DNA from: Massilia horti | GTDB lineage: Bacteria > Pseudomonadota > Gammaproteobacteria > Burkholderiales > Burkholderiaceae_D | Length of the DNA: 64,000 nucleotides | Direction of reading: 5' to 3' | NCBI RefSeq assembly: GCF_004614195.1 | Contig: NZ_SPUM01000031.1 | Span: forward strand, 1-64,000 | Shown here: positions 36,891 to 45,727 of the stretch, piece after piece | Layout: every line of letters starts with the position of its first letter | Numbering within the stretch: the stretch's first letter is position 1 | The notes under the pieces: generated by a model | What the model saw: the letters and a program-made list of their open reading frames with translations, nothing else | Databases searched by the model: none | Told to the model about the DNA's origin: nothing | Position numbers and translations under genes: made by a program

Positions 36891-37774
36891 GTTCCCCCAC
36901 CTCCTCGCAGGTCAGCCTGCATCTTGTCCTCTCGCGTGAATTTGAAACGGGTGATGATGACCCACAAGTCATCCTTGTCCGACGAGCGCATGTTCGGCGG
37001 GAACTTGCCGAACGGCGCGGCACGGCGCACGATCTGCAACGCGGCCTTGTCCAGCGCCGGGTTGCCCGAACTGCGCTCGACGCGCGGGCCGCCATCCTTT
37101 TCATACAGCGTGCCGTCCTGAAAGATCGGGATGTACACGACCAGTTCGCCGTACAGCTTCTTGCCGTTCTGCTGGGGGAAGTTCAGCGTGCCGACCTCCT
37201 CGACCCGCTTTTGCATCTGCTTGTAGTACACGGCGTAGCCGACCTCGCGCGTGCTGGGCGTGATGAAGGTCTTCTTCGGCCGCTTGTTCTGGTCCTCGAT
37301 GGTCTGGGTGATCTCGGCCGTGGCGCGCGCGATCGCACGGCTGGTGTCGATCATGTCGGCGCCGGTGCGGTTCGGGTCGGGCTTGTCCTTTTCGGTAATC
37401 GGCGGCGCCTTGAACGTCGACTGGTGCAGCTGGGTCAGCACGTTCTGCTGCGCATGCTCGAGCTCGGTGATACGCCGCTGCAGCGCCTTGATGCTGTCGC
37501 CGTTTTCCGTCTTGCGCAGGTCGGGCAGCGGCGACTTGGAGCGCCCCTGGTCGGCATGGCCGCCACCGTCGAGGTTGGCCTGGGCCAGCGCGTCGGCCTT
37601 GTTCGGCGCCTTGGCGTGCTTGGCGTTGACCAGGATGACCTCCAGCCCGGGGTCGGCCGGTTGCAGGCGGAACGCGTCCGGCGCGACAAAGCGCACCCCC
37701 AGCAGGGCCCCATGCGCCAGCACCGAAACGGCAATGGCGATCATCAGGGAAGGGTTGTTTTGGAAATACTTCAC
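36887..37774 (-). CDS. TonB-family energy transducer-like protein
   Basis: The 295-residue protein has an N-terminal membrane anchor (about residues 9-30), a polar low-complexity spacer with a short coiled coil (SIKALQRRITELEHAQQNV, about 92-110), and a C-terminal TonB-like domain (about 195-270). That domain has GELVVYIPIFQDGTLYEK and SSGNPALDKAALQIVRRAAP. TonB domains pass inner-membrane proton-motive force to outer-membrane receptors. The Pro-rich region is less marked than in classical TonB. No exbB or exbD is adjacent. It is first in the tonB-like-aroE-mtgA operon. Confidence 0.85.
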   Translation of the reverse strand: MKYFQNNPSLMIAIAVSVLAHGALLGVRFVAPDAFRLQPADPGLEVILVNAKHAKAPNKADALAQANLDGGGHADQGRSKSPLPDLRKTENGDSIKALQRRITELEHAQQNVLTQLHQSTFKAPPITEKDKPDPNRTGADMIDTSRAIARATAEITQTIEDQNKRPKKTFITPSTREVGYAVYYKQMQKRVEEVGTLNFPQQNGKKLYGELVVYIPIFQDGTLYEKDGGPRVERSSGNPALDKAALQIVRRAAPFGKFPPNMRSSDKDDLWVIITRFKFTREDKMQADLRGGGGT

Positions 37775-37910
37775 GCGGTAGCAGGGCCGGCGGGCAGTTG
37801 AATCTTGGAATTCTTAATTCTACAGTGCGGTGGGCGGCAGTGGGCAATGGCGGCGGGCCGCTTGGTGAATTGACGACAGTCCGGTGGTGGCCCGTGGCCG
37901 CGGCAGGCCC

Positions 37911-38032
37911 CGTAGGGTGCGCACCTGTGCGCACGCGGTGCGAACGAAAATCAGTGGTGGCTATGCCGCGAGCCTGAAACACGTGCCGCGTCTGATCGAC
38001 CGTACCGCGTGCGCACTGGTGCGCACCCTACG
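37911..38032. repeat. Palindromic intergenic repeat, inverted pair
   Basis: The left unit cgtagggtgcgcacctgtgc..gcacgcgg begins at 37911. The right unit accgcgtgcgcactggtgcg..caccctacg ends at 38032. They are inverted and separated by about 60 bases of unrelated sequence. The element lies between the end of the RNase gene (38062) and the start of the tonB-like gene (37774), and I see nothing else convincing in that 287-base gap. Confidence 0.8.
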
Positions 38033-38061
38033 AACTGATCAGCCGCTGGCGAATTGTCCCC

Positions 38062-40113
38062 TTACCTGGATCCTTCCGGCTCGGAAGTCGTCTCCGCCAC
38101 CGGTTCGGGCGTGACCGCCGCCACCATGCCTTCGGCTTCCACCACCTCCGCAACCGCCGCCTCGCCGGAATCTTCCTCGTCCTCGAACGCGATATCGGCC
38201 TCCGGCGCCACGTCGGCCACCTCCAGCAGGCGCGCTTCGAGCGTCAGGTCGACTTCGTCCCAGCGCACAATGTCCAGCCGCACCTGCGCGCCGCGCGCCA
38301 GTTGCGGCATGCCCGGCAGGCGGGTGACCAGCGGAATCTCGACCAGGCGCAGGATATCCTCCTTGATCACCACGGCATCGACCTGGCGGGCATTTTCCTG
38401 GCCCAGCCAGCGCAGGCACCAGTAACGTTCCATGCTCTGCTGGAAGTCGTTGTACGCCGAGTACGCGGCGTCGAACGCCGAGACGATCGAGAACAGCGTC
38501 GCATCGCGGTGCTTGAACGGGGCGACCAGCGGCGCGGTCACGCCGTGCTCGGCACAGGCGATGATCTGCCACTGGTTGATCAGGTCGGTATAGCGGCGCA
38601 GCGGCGAGGTGCTCCACGCGTACTGGTCGACGCCCAGCCCCTGGTGCGGGGCGGCGTGCGTGACCATGCGCACCTGCATCTTGGCGTTCCAGCCGGCGCC
38701 GCTGCCGACGCCCTGCGAACGGTAGATGCCCGGCACGCCGCAATCGTGCAGCAGCTTGCCCCAGGTGCTGTTCGCAAAAATCATCAGCTCGGCCACGATC
38801 TTGTCGAGCGGCGCCCCGCGCTTGCGGCGCAGGATCGTCACCACGTCGTCCTCGACGTAGAAGTTAAAGTCGACGCGGTTGGCCTGCTCGGGCTTGAGAC
38901 CAAACGCCTCGCGCTTTTTCATGCGGCCCGCTTCCAGGTGCCGCGCCCATTTCCACAGCAGGGCCAGTTCATCCTTGTGCGGGTAGTCGCCTTCGCCGGA
39001 CTCGAGCACCTGCTCGTTGACCACGTCATCCAGGTCGTTGTGGCGCAGGTTGCTCTTGATCGGCACCAGCTCGGCGCGGGTGGTGGTCTCGACAACCGAC
39101 CAGTCTGTCGGGTCGAGCGTGGCGTACAGCGACAGCGCCGGACAATTGTTGCCTTCGGACAGAGTGAAGGCGTCGACAATCTCGTCCGGGAGCATGGTGA
39201 TCTTGTCGCCCGGCATGTACACGGTCGACATGCGCACGCGAGCAATCTTGTCGATCGCATCGTCGGGGCGGATGCCCAGGCCCGGGGCGGCGATGTGGAT
39301 GCCCACCCGCACCTTGCCGTCATCGAGGTGCTCGACCGACATCGCGTCGTCGATCTCGGTGGTGGTCACGTCGTCGATCGAGAACGCTTCCACGTTGGCC
39401 AGCGGCAGGTTGGCCGGCGCGCTTGGCACCGCTACCTGGGCAAAGCCCGGTCCGCGCGGGAAATGCTCGAACAGGAAACGCGACATGTGCAGCATCTTGG
39501 CCGAGGCGATGCCGCCGGTGGCGAGCATCAGGCGCTGCGGCGTGGTCTGCAGTTCGTCGGCCGCCGTGTCCAGCGCCTTGTATTCGATCGAGTTTTTGTC
39601 CGGCTTGAACAGCAGTTGCTGGACCAGGGGCTGCATCGCCGCCGGCAGCTTGCCGGCCTTCAGTTCCTCGACATAGGCGGCCTGGATCAGGGCCTGCTGC
39701 TTTTTCTTTTCGATGCCGGCCTGGGCCGCGCGCAGCGACTGTTCCGGCGCGGCCTTGTAGCGGCCCCGCCCCTTCTTATAGAAATAGATCGGTGCGCCAT
39801 GCAACGCCAGCACCAGGCCCGCCGCCTCCACGGGCAGCGGCGCGTGGCCGAAATATTCGGCGCCGAGCTCGGCGAAGCCGAATTCTTCCTGGCCCGCGAC
39901 TTCCCACAGGAAATCGAGGTCGACCTCGGCGGCGATCGCCTTGGCTGCGTCCAGCAGTTCGGCCGGACCCGGCTTTTCAAACTGCAACAGGACGTCTTTC
40001 GCCTTCACCTTGGCGCGCTTACCACTTGGCATCTCGACCTGGTAGGCCTCGCCGGCTTGCGACAGCACGTTGCCGACCTTGAAGTCGCCCGATTCTTCAA
40101 AAAATAAATTCAT
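38062..40113 (-). CDS. RNase II/R family 3'-5' exoribonuclease
   Basis: The 683-residue protein has a central RNB catalytic domain. EAFSIDDVTTTEIDDAMSVE holds the Asp cluster that binds Mg2+, and WSTSPLRRYTDLINQWQI is the conserved C-terminal RNB motif. The N-terminal part (about 1-70) is a small OB-like beta domain. A C-terminal S1-like segment (about 600-650) is followed by a 45-residue acidic, Ala/Glu-rich tail. It starts seven bases after the ubiC stop, as the last gene of mpl-yqiA-ubiC-rnb. I start at 40113 (MNLFFEESGDFKVGNVL). It is more divergent than E. coli RNase II or R, so the exact paralogue is open. Confidence 0.88.
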   Translation of the reverse strand: MNLFFEESGDFKVGNVLSQAGEAYQVEMPSGKRAKVKAKDVLLQFEKPGPAELLDAAKAIAAEVDLDFLWEVAGQEEFGFAELGAEYFGHAPLPVEAAGLVLALHGAPIYFYKKGRGRYKAAPEQSLRAAQAGIEKKKQQALIQAAYVEELKAGKLPAAMQPLVQQLLFKPDKNSIEYKALDTAADELQTTPQRLMLATGGIASAKMLHMSRFLFEHFPRGPGFAQVAVPSAPANLPLANVEAFSIDDVTTTEIDDAMSVEHLDDGKVRVGIHIAAPGLGIRPDDAIDKIARVRMSTVYMPGDKITMLPDEIVDAFTLSEGNNCPALSLYATLDPTDWSVVETTTRAELVPIKSNLRHNDLDDVVNEQVLESGEGDYPHKDELALLWKWARHLEAGRMKKREAFGLKPEQANRVDFNFYVEDDVVTILRRKRGAPLDKIVAELMIFANSTWGKLLHDCGVPGIYRSQGVGSGAGWNAKMQVRMVTHAAPHQGLGVDQYAWSTSPLRRYTDLINQWQIIACAEHGVTAPLVAPFKHRDATLFSIVSAFDAAYSAYNDFQQSMERYWCLRWLGQENARQVDAVVIKEDILRLVEIPLVTRLPGMPQLARGAQVRLDIVRWDEVDLTLEARLLEVADVAPEADIAFEDEEDSGEAAVAEVVEAEGMVAAVTPEPVAETTSEPEGSR

Positions 40114-40120
40114 ATGTCTT

Positions 40121-40723
40121 TCACGTTCTGTGGGTTGCGGTCGCCACGAGATCCAGCACTGTCGGCAAGAATACCTCGGTGACCAGCAGCAGTCCTTGAT
40201 GGCGGCGGTAGACACAGCGCCGCGCATATAAATGGGATCGGCGCGCGGCCAGGCCGGCAAGCCCGGCCGGCTCGTGGCCGAGGGCGGCCAGCGCGCGTTG
40301 CATCAGCGGATGGCCGGCGCGGATCCGCGCAAATTCGAGTTCTCCGCGTTTAACCAGCGGATCGTAAAACAACGTCGTGCCCAGCGAACGCTCACCCAGC
40401 GCCGAAAACAGCGGCCAGTCGGTCGCGGTGCTCGAGATCGGCACGACCGTATGCGCGTACACGACCGCGCGGCCATCGCAGCGCAGCAGCACTTCGCGTT
40501 CCCACACGTGCCGCGGACGCGGCAAGCCGATCGCCTGCGCCTCGTCCGGCAGGCACAGCGCACCGGCCTGGCGCAGCCGCTGCACGCGGAACGCCCGGCT
40601 GTGCGCGATCAGGCGCGCGGTCAGCGAGCCGGGCGTGGTCAGCCAGTCGCGCATCAAGGCCGGGGCGCGCACTGCGTTCACATGCGGTTGCCATCTGGCC
40701 TGGCGTAGGGAACCGCCCCTCAC
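40121..40723 (-). CDS. ubiC: Chorismate pyruvate-lyase
   Basis: UbiC splits chorismate to 4-hydroxybenzoate and pyruvate, the first step of ubiquinone synthesis. The 200-residue protein has the family features PGSLTARLIAHSRAFRVQRL, REVLLRCDGRAVVYAHTVVP and LGERSLGTTLF. The start is GTG 40723, which overlaps the yqiA stop (GTGA). An in-frame ATG at residue 24 (MRDWLTTPGSLT) is an alternative nearer the usual family length. Confidence 0.92.
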   Translation of the reverse strand: MRGGSLRQARWQPHVNAVRAPALMRDWLTTPGSLTARLIAHSRAFRVQRLRQAGALCLPDEAQAIGLPRPRHVWEREVLLRCDGRAVVYAHTVVPISSTATDWPLFSALGERSLGTTLFYDPLVKRGELEFARIRAGHPLMQRALAALGHEPAGLAGLAARRSHLYARRCVYRRHQGLLLVTEVFLPTVLDLVATATHRT

Positions 40724-41298
40724 CGTGCCGGGTCCATGTCGCAGAACGCCAGCACCTCGTCCACGTAGCGACCAAAGTCCGAGATCGCATGGTCGCCGCC
40801 TTCGATCACGTGCTGGCGCGCGCCCCGGTAGTGCGCCACCATGTCGCGGTAGTCGAGCACCTCGTCGCCGGTCGCCGCGAGCAAATAATAGCGCTCGGCA
40901 CGCGTGATCGATCCGAGCATCAAAGCTGCCAGTTCGTCGATGTACTCGCGCTTGAATTCGAACGGTTCATCCGAATGCCAGGCGGTGGTCACGCCCACGT
41001 GCTGCTCCAGGTTCTTGAGCGGATCGACCGCGGGGTTCAGCAGCGCGGCGCGGCAGCCCAGGTGTTCGGCCAGCCAGGTCGCATAAAAGCCGCCCAGCGA
41101 CGAGCCGACGATCGCCAGATTGTGCGGCGCGTGGCGCTCCGCCAGCAGCAGCGCAAGCTGAATCGCCTCCTTGGGCGAAGCCGGCAACTGCGGGCAGATC
41201 AGCTCCTGATCGCGCCCCAGCGCCGCCATGCGCTCCTGCATCACCCGCGCTTTATATGAGCGCGGCGACGAACGAAAACCATGCAGATACAGGATCAT
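40720..41298 (-). CDS. yqiA: YqiA-type alpha/beta-hydrolase (esterase)
   Basis: The 192-residue protein starts MILYLHGFRSSPRSYKARVM, with the nucleophile elbow GSSLGGFYA, the acidic residue in TGDEVLDY and the catalytic His in EGGDHAISDF. YqiA-like esterases hydrolyse short-chain esters; the natural substrate is unknown. It overlaps both mpl and ubiC by four bases. Confidence 0.9.
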   Translation of the reverse strand: MILYLHGFRSSPRSYKARVMQERMAALGRDQELICPQLPASPKEAIQLALLLAERHAPHNLAIVGSSLGGFYATWLAEHLGCRAALLNPAVDPLKNLEQHVGVTTAWHSDEPFEFKREYIDELAALMLGSITRAERYYLLAATGDEVLDYRDMVAHYRGARQHVIEGGDHAISDFGRYVDEVLAFCDMDPAR

Positions 41299-42665
41299 CG
41301 CGCCAGCGCCTCGAGCAGTTTCTGGTGGATGCCGCCGAATCCGCCGTTGCTCATGACCAGGATATGGTCGCCCGGCTGCGCCGCCTGCACGATCGCCTGC
41401 ACCATGTAGTCAAGCTGGTCGAAGGTGTGGGCAATGGCGCCCATCGGCTTTAACGCGTCGGCCAGCGACCAGCCCAGCGCCTGCTGGCTGCCAAAGCCGA
41501 ACACCAGGTCGGCGTCCTTCAGGCTGCCCGGCAGCGCATCCTTCATCGCGCCCAGCTTCATGGTGTTCGAACGCGGTTCGAGCACCGCCAGGATGCGGCC
41601 GTTCGCGCCAATCTTCTGGCGCAGGCCGCCAACCGTGGTCGCGATCGCCGTCGGGTGGTGAGCGAAGTCGTCGTACACGGTCACGTCGTTCACCACGCCG
41701 CGCACTTCCATGCGGCGCTTGACGTTTTGGAAGCGCGCCAGTGCGGCGCACGCCTGGCCTGGCGGCACGCCGACGTGGCGCGCGGCGGCGATCGCGGCCA
41801 GCGCGTTGTAGCGGTTGTGCTTGCCGGTCAGCTCCCACTGCACGGTGCCCTGCTTCTCGCCATTGAACACGACGTCGAAACTCGCGCCGCCGGGATGCTC
41901 GACCAGCGTCCAGTTCGCGCCACTGGATGCGCCGAATGCTTCCTTGTCGCTCCAGCAGCCGCGCTTGAGCACGCGCGCGAGGGAGGCTTCGTCGCCGTTG
42001 GCCACGATCCGGCCAACGCCGGGCACCGTGCGCACCAGGTGGTGGAACTGGGTTTCGATCGCGCCGATATCGGGGAAGATGTCGGCATGATCATATTCGA
42101 GGTTGTTCAGCACCGCGGTCTTGGCATGGTAGTGCACGAACTTGCTGCGCTTGTCAAAGAACGCGGTGTCGTACTCGTCGGCCTCGATCACGAAGAAGTC
42201 GGATTGCTTGTCGCCGGTCAGGCGGGCCGACACGCCAAAGTTCATCGGCACGCCGCCGATCAGGAAGCCCGGCGCATAGCCGGCATCTTCCAGGATCCAG
42301 GCCAGCATCGAGGTGGTCGTGGTCTTGCCGTGCGTGCCGGCGACGGCCAGCACCCACTTGTCACGCAGAATATGGTCGCCGATCCACTGCGGACCGGATA
42401 CATATGGCAGGCCCCTGTTCAGGATTTCCTCGACCAGCGGGTTACCACGTGTCATCACATTGCCGATCACATACAAGTCCGGGTTCAGCGCCACCTGTTC
42501 CGGGCCAAAGCCCTGGGTCAATTCGATGCCCTGTGCCTGGAGCTGGGTGCTCATCGGCGGATAGACATTGGCGTCGCAGCCGGTGACGCGATGGCCCGCT
42601 TCCTTGGCCAACACCGCAAGGCCGCCCATGAAGGTTCCGCAGATGCCGAGAATATGAATATGCAT
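41295..42665 (-). CDS. mpl: UDP-N-acetylmuramate:L-alanyl-gamma-D-glutamyl-meso-diaminopimelate ligase
   Basis: Mpl recycles murein tripeptide onto UDP-MurNAc in the cytoplasm. The 456-residue Mur ligase begins MHIHILGICGTFMGGLAVLA, typical of Mpl rather than MurC. It has the ATP loop AGTHGKTTTTSML, VIEADEYDTAFFDKRSKFVH and HHPTAIATTVGGLR. It is the first gene of the leftward mpl-yqiA-ubiC-rnb operon. The 189 bases to the divergent acetyltransferase gene should hold its promoter. Confidence 0.95.
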   Translation of the reverse strand: MHIHILGICGTFMGGLAVLAKEAGHRVTGCDANVYPPMSTQLQAQGIELTQGFGPEQVALNPDLYVIGNVMTRGNPLVEEILNRGLPYVSGPQWIGDHILRDKWVLAVAGTHGKTTTTSMLAWILEDAGYAPGFLIGGVPMNFGVSARLTGDKQSDFFVIEADEYDTAFFDKRSKFVHYHAKTAVLNNLEYDHADIFPDIGAIETQFHHLVRTVPGVGRIVANGDEASLARVLKRGCWSDKEAFGASSGANWTLVEHPGGASFDVVFNGEKQGTVQWELTGKHNRYNALAAIAAARHVGVPPGQACAALARFQNVKRRMEVRGVVNDVTVYDDFAHHPTAIATTVGGLRQKIGANGRILAVLEPRSNTMKLGAMKDALPGSLKDADLVFGFGSQQALGWSLADALKPMGAIAHTFDQLDYMVQAIVQAAQPGDHILVMSNGGFGGIHQKLLEALAR

Positions 42666-42854
42666 GGTAGATGGGAAAAAAGCCGAATACGCGATTCTAC
42701 CAAACCACTGAATTCACCGGCTTTCCCACTGGTACACCTGGCGTGCGGCCACCAGCGCGCTTGTCTAGTCGGACGAGCGACTGTTCAATATCGAAAAGAT
42801 GCAAGCGCAGCTTTCATGCGACAATAATTTACGTTTCATTAACAGGGGTCCAAG

Positions 42855-43367
42855 TTGATTCGCAGTGCGCAAGCCAGAGACGCCGCGGCGCTCGCCGTCA
42901 TCTACAACCATTACGTGTGCAATACGACCGTCACGTTCGAGGAGAGCCCGGTAACCGCCGAGGAAATGACGCGCCGACTGCAGGCGGTCCAGGCAAGCGG
43001 GTTGCCCTGGCTGGTGACTGAGCTGGACGGGAAAGTGCTGGGTTATGCGTATGCGACCAAGTGGAAAGAGAGGTCCGCGTATCGCTTCTCCGCCGAGTGC
43101 ACCATCTACCTGGAACGGACAATGCACGGTCGGGGGCTGGGGAAGAGCCTGTACCGCGAGCTGCTTGCGGTGCTGGCGGACTTGGGTGTGCACGCAGTCA
43201 TCGGGGGTATTGCTCAACCCAATCTGGCCAGCGTCGGGCTGCACGAGAAGCTTGGTTTTCGCAATGTCGCCCTGTTCCGGGAAGTTGGGCGCAAGTTCGA
43301 CGCATGGATCGACGTAGGTTATTGGCAGCGCATCCTTGATGGGGATCTAAAAGATATTCGTGGCTAA
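42855..43367 (+). CDS. GNAT-family N-acetyltransferase (phosphinothricin-acetyltransferase-like)
   Basis: The 170-residue protein begins IRSAQARDAAALAVIYNHYV, as in Pat/Bar-type acetyltransferases. It has VTFEESPVT, the acetyl-CoA loop HGRGLGKSLYRELL and IAQPNLASVGLHEKLGF. The start is TTG 42855 with AGGGG eight or nine bases upstream. Such enzymes acetylate phosphinothricin, methionine sulfone or related amino acids; the true substrate is unknown. It sits in a small accessory patch beside a decayed gene. GC content looks lower here than in flanking operons. Confidence 0.87.
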   Translation: MIRSAQARDAAALAVIYNHYVCNTTVTFEESPVTAEEMTRRLQAVQASGLPWLVTELDGKVLGYAYATKWKERSAYRFSAECTIYLERTMHGRGLGKSLYRELLAVLADLGVHAVIGGIAQPNLASVGLHEKLGFRNVALFREVGRKFDAWIDVGYWQRILDGDLKDIRG

Positions 43368-43433
43368 ATTTGACTTTTGACGGACTGGGATAAGCAGCGC
43401 CACCAGCGCGGCAATCAGCGGGGGCGGCACCTT

Positions 43434-44231
43434 TCACGGTTCAGGGAAAGGCTCGCGGTCCGGGTCCCATCCTTCGGTGTCCACACCAACTCCAACGTCG
43501 ATGAGGAACTTGTAAGGCGGCTCACGAGTCCAGCAGCCCTCGGCGCACTTGAGCCGGAAGGTCATGCCGTACTTCTTCGGGACGCGCAGAATTGCCGTCT
43601 GCATGTACCCCGGCTCAAACATCCGATCATACAGTCGCTTCTTGCCCTCGGGTGTCAGGTCAAACCATGTGCTGCCATCGACTGCCCACGGCTCCCAGCC
43701 ACCCACCTTGAACTGGTTCTGAAGGTTCGCCAGCACAGCCACGGCGTCATCGAACGGCAGCTTGTCCAGCATGGGTGAGGTGGCAAGTGAGACGGCTTTG
43801 TTCTTGGAGTATGTCAAGGCAGCGAACTTTGTCGGCGGCAGGATGAACCCATGTTTGGGATCGACAAACCGTATGATTACGGCGGGCTCGGTCACCCAAG
43901 TTGCACCGAATTGCTCGTCGCTCGGATCTTCGCCAGGTCGGTTTGAACGCTCCATCACTTGGTAGCTGGAGTTCTTGGCGACCTGCTCAAACGTGTCACC
44001 GAGGCTGAACGAAAGGCGCGTCGGCTCGGGTAAGCGGTAATTCCACCCTACACCGATAGCGATAACGCGCGAATGGCAGCGTGTTCCTGTCCACGTTCCA
44101 GTGCACTGGGTACACCCGCGTAGGCGACCAATGCGTCATTGATGTATCTGCACGAGTCGGCAGCAGAAATAACCGCGCCGCCGCCAGCCGTGGTCTTCGC
44201 CCCGACAGTGATGTGGAAATCTTTCTATCAT
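43434..44231 (-). pseudogene. Frameshifted PAAR-like gene with unknown C-terminal domain
   Basis: An ATG at 44231 with AAAGGG five bases upstream opens MIERFP and then runs out of phase. Removing one G of the GG at 44215-44216 restores MIERFHITVGAKTTAGG, GAVISAADSCRYINDALVAY, a convincing PAAR-like N-terminus. A second phase change near 44110-44120 leads into a frame open from 44135 to 43434. It reads CTGTWTGTRCHSRVIAIGVG, FSLGDTFEQVAKNSSYQV and then 173 well-formed residues ending DPDREPFPEP. That C-terminal part has no good start or ribosome site of its own. PAAR proteins cap type VI secretion spikes; no other T6SS gene is here. The C-terminal part could instead have been a separate, for example immunity, gene. 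Confidence 0.65.
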
Positions 44232-44415
44232 GGCATCCCTTTCTTGTTGATAGGAACAACTTACTTATCAAACAAATCTAGCTAGGGATGAGGCCGGTTG
44301 CCTTGAGGAAAATCAATGCTGAGTAGGCGCAGGGGCAATCGTTCATGTACCGCTGAAGGCTGCGCGGTTCTACCGGGCGCGATGCAAATTTCCTTTCGAG
44401 AGTATGATCTAGGAT

Positions 44416-45048
44416 ATGATGCCCAACCAGAATAGCGAGCTGCTCCAGCTGCGCGCGCAGATCGCCGCTGTGGCTGCGCGCATGATTGCCCAGGACGGCG
44501 CCGACTATGGCACCGCGCGGCGCAAGGCGGCGCGCCAGGTGCTCGGCATGGACCAGCCGTCGTCCAATTTATTACCCGATAATATCCAGATCGAAGACGA
44601 AGTGCGCAAATACCAGGCGCTGTTCCAGGGACCGGGCCAGGCCGCGCGCCTGCGCGCGCTGCGCACCACGGCGTTGGAGGTCATGGACATGTTGGACGAC
44701 TTCCGCCCCTACCTGACCGGTGCGGTGCTCAGCGGCACGGCAGGCGAGCATGACGACATCCACCTGCAACTGTTTGCCGACAGCGCCAAGGAAGTCCAGA
44801 TCTTCCTGCTAAATAAGAACATCGACATCGATATCTCCGAAACGCCCCATTTCAAGGGTGCGCGTCACGATCCGGTTGAAACGGTCAGCTTCCTGTGGCA
44901 TAACGAGGCCGTGCACGCCGAGTTATACGAATTGAATGACTTGCGCGGGGCACTCAAGCCGCGCGCCGATGGCCGCCTGCAGCGTGTGAACGCCGACGGC
45001 CTGCGCGCGTTGATGAGCACGGACCCTATTCTGGAACAAGACCAATGA
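44416..45048 (+). CDS. Conserved protein of unknown function upstream of tlpA
   Basis: The 210-residue soluble protein has an N-terminal helical part (LLQLRAQIAAVAARMIAQDG, TARRKAARQVLGM). A middle segment (FRPYLTGAVLSGTAGEHDDI, LQLFADSAKEVQIFLLNKNI) has the spacing of a nucleotidyltransferase-like fold, a Gly-Ser/Thr motif followed by alternating strand residues. That resemblance is weak and inferred. No membrane segment or signal is present. Its stop overlaps the tlpA start (ATGA), so the two are co-translated. I do not recognise a named family. Confidence 0.8.
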   Translation: MMPNQNSELLQLRAQIAAVAARMIAQDGADYGTARRKAARQVLGMDQPSSNLLPDNIQIEDEVRKYQALFQGPGQAARLRALRTTALEVMDMLDDFRPYLTGAVLSGTAGEHDDIHLQLFADSAKEVQIFLLNKNIDIDISETPHFKGARHDPVETVSFLWHNEAVHAELYELNDLRGALKPRADGRLQRVNADGLRALMSTDPILEQDQ

Positions 45049-45596
45049 CTAAAAAACAGCTGACCGGTTTCGCCATCGTTGCCATCGCCTTCGGCGTGAT
45101 GGGCGCCATTGCCGGCCTGAACCGCCACGAGGCGGGCGGCCCGATCACCACCGCAATCGCCGCCACCGATGGCCGCCCGCACACGGTCGTGACCGACCTG
45201 TTCGGGCAGACGATGAATGACGTGGGCGGCAAGCCGCAGGCCTTGTCGCAATGGAAAGGCAAGCCGCTGCTGGTCAATTTCTGGGCACCGTGGTGCGCGC
45301 CGTGCGTGCAGGAGATGCCGGAACTGTCGGCGCTCGCCGCCGGCAGCAAGTCCGTCAATGTGATCGGCATCGGCATCGACTCGCCGTCGAACATTGCCGA
45401 TTTTGCCGCCAAATACAAGATTTCGTACCCGCTGTACGTGGCCGGATTGAGCGGCACCGAGCTCGCGCGCCAGTTCGGCAATGCGGCCGGCGGCCTGCCC
45501 TACACGGTGCTGATCGGCGCCGACGGGCAGGTGCGCAAGACCTACCTTGGCCGCCTGAAATTCGACGAACTGAAGCGCGATCTGGCGGCGCTCTAA
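45045..45596 (+). CDS. tlpA: TlpA-family thiol:disulfide oxidoreductase
   Basis: The 183-residue thioredoxin-fold protein has an N-terminal hydrophobic anchor (about residues 7-25). The catalytic site is NFWAPWCAPCVQEMPEL (CxxC, near residue 85) and the cis-proline loop is GGLPYTVLIGADGQV. It is expected in the periplasm, anchored to the inner membrane, reducing disulfides, for example in cytochrome c maturation. It is coupled to the preceding unknown gene, and aroQ follows after 131 bases. Confidence 0.92.
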   Translation: MTKKQLTGFAIVAIAFGVMGAIAGLNRHEAGGPITTAIAATDGRPHTVVTDLFGQTMNDVGGKPQALSQWKGKPLLVNFWAPWCAPCVQEMPELSALAAGSKSVNVIGIGIDSPSNIADFAAKYKISYPLYVAGLSGTELARQFGNAAGGLPYTVLIGADGQVRKTYLGRLKFDELKRDLAAL

Positions 45597-45727
45597 AATG
45601 GGGCGAACGGTCGTTCTTTTCCGATTTGCCGCGAAGTCGCCTTCATAAACTGGCAATTTTATCGCTTGCCAATACCCCGGCTTGGCGGCAAAATGCCTGA
45701 CTTTCGAGCGAAACGGACTCTTCATTC

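Noticed and set aside
43996..44271. 91-residue minus-strand frame in the decayed patch
   Set aside because: It crosses the PAAR-like region in the wrong phase; the PAAR residues appear only in the neighbouring frame, so this is not a separate gene.
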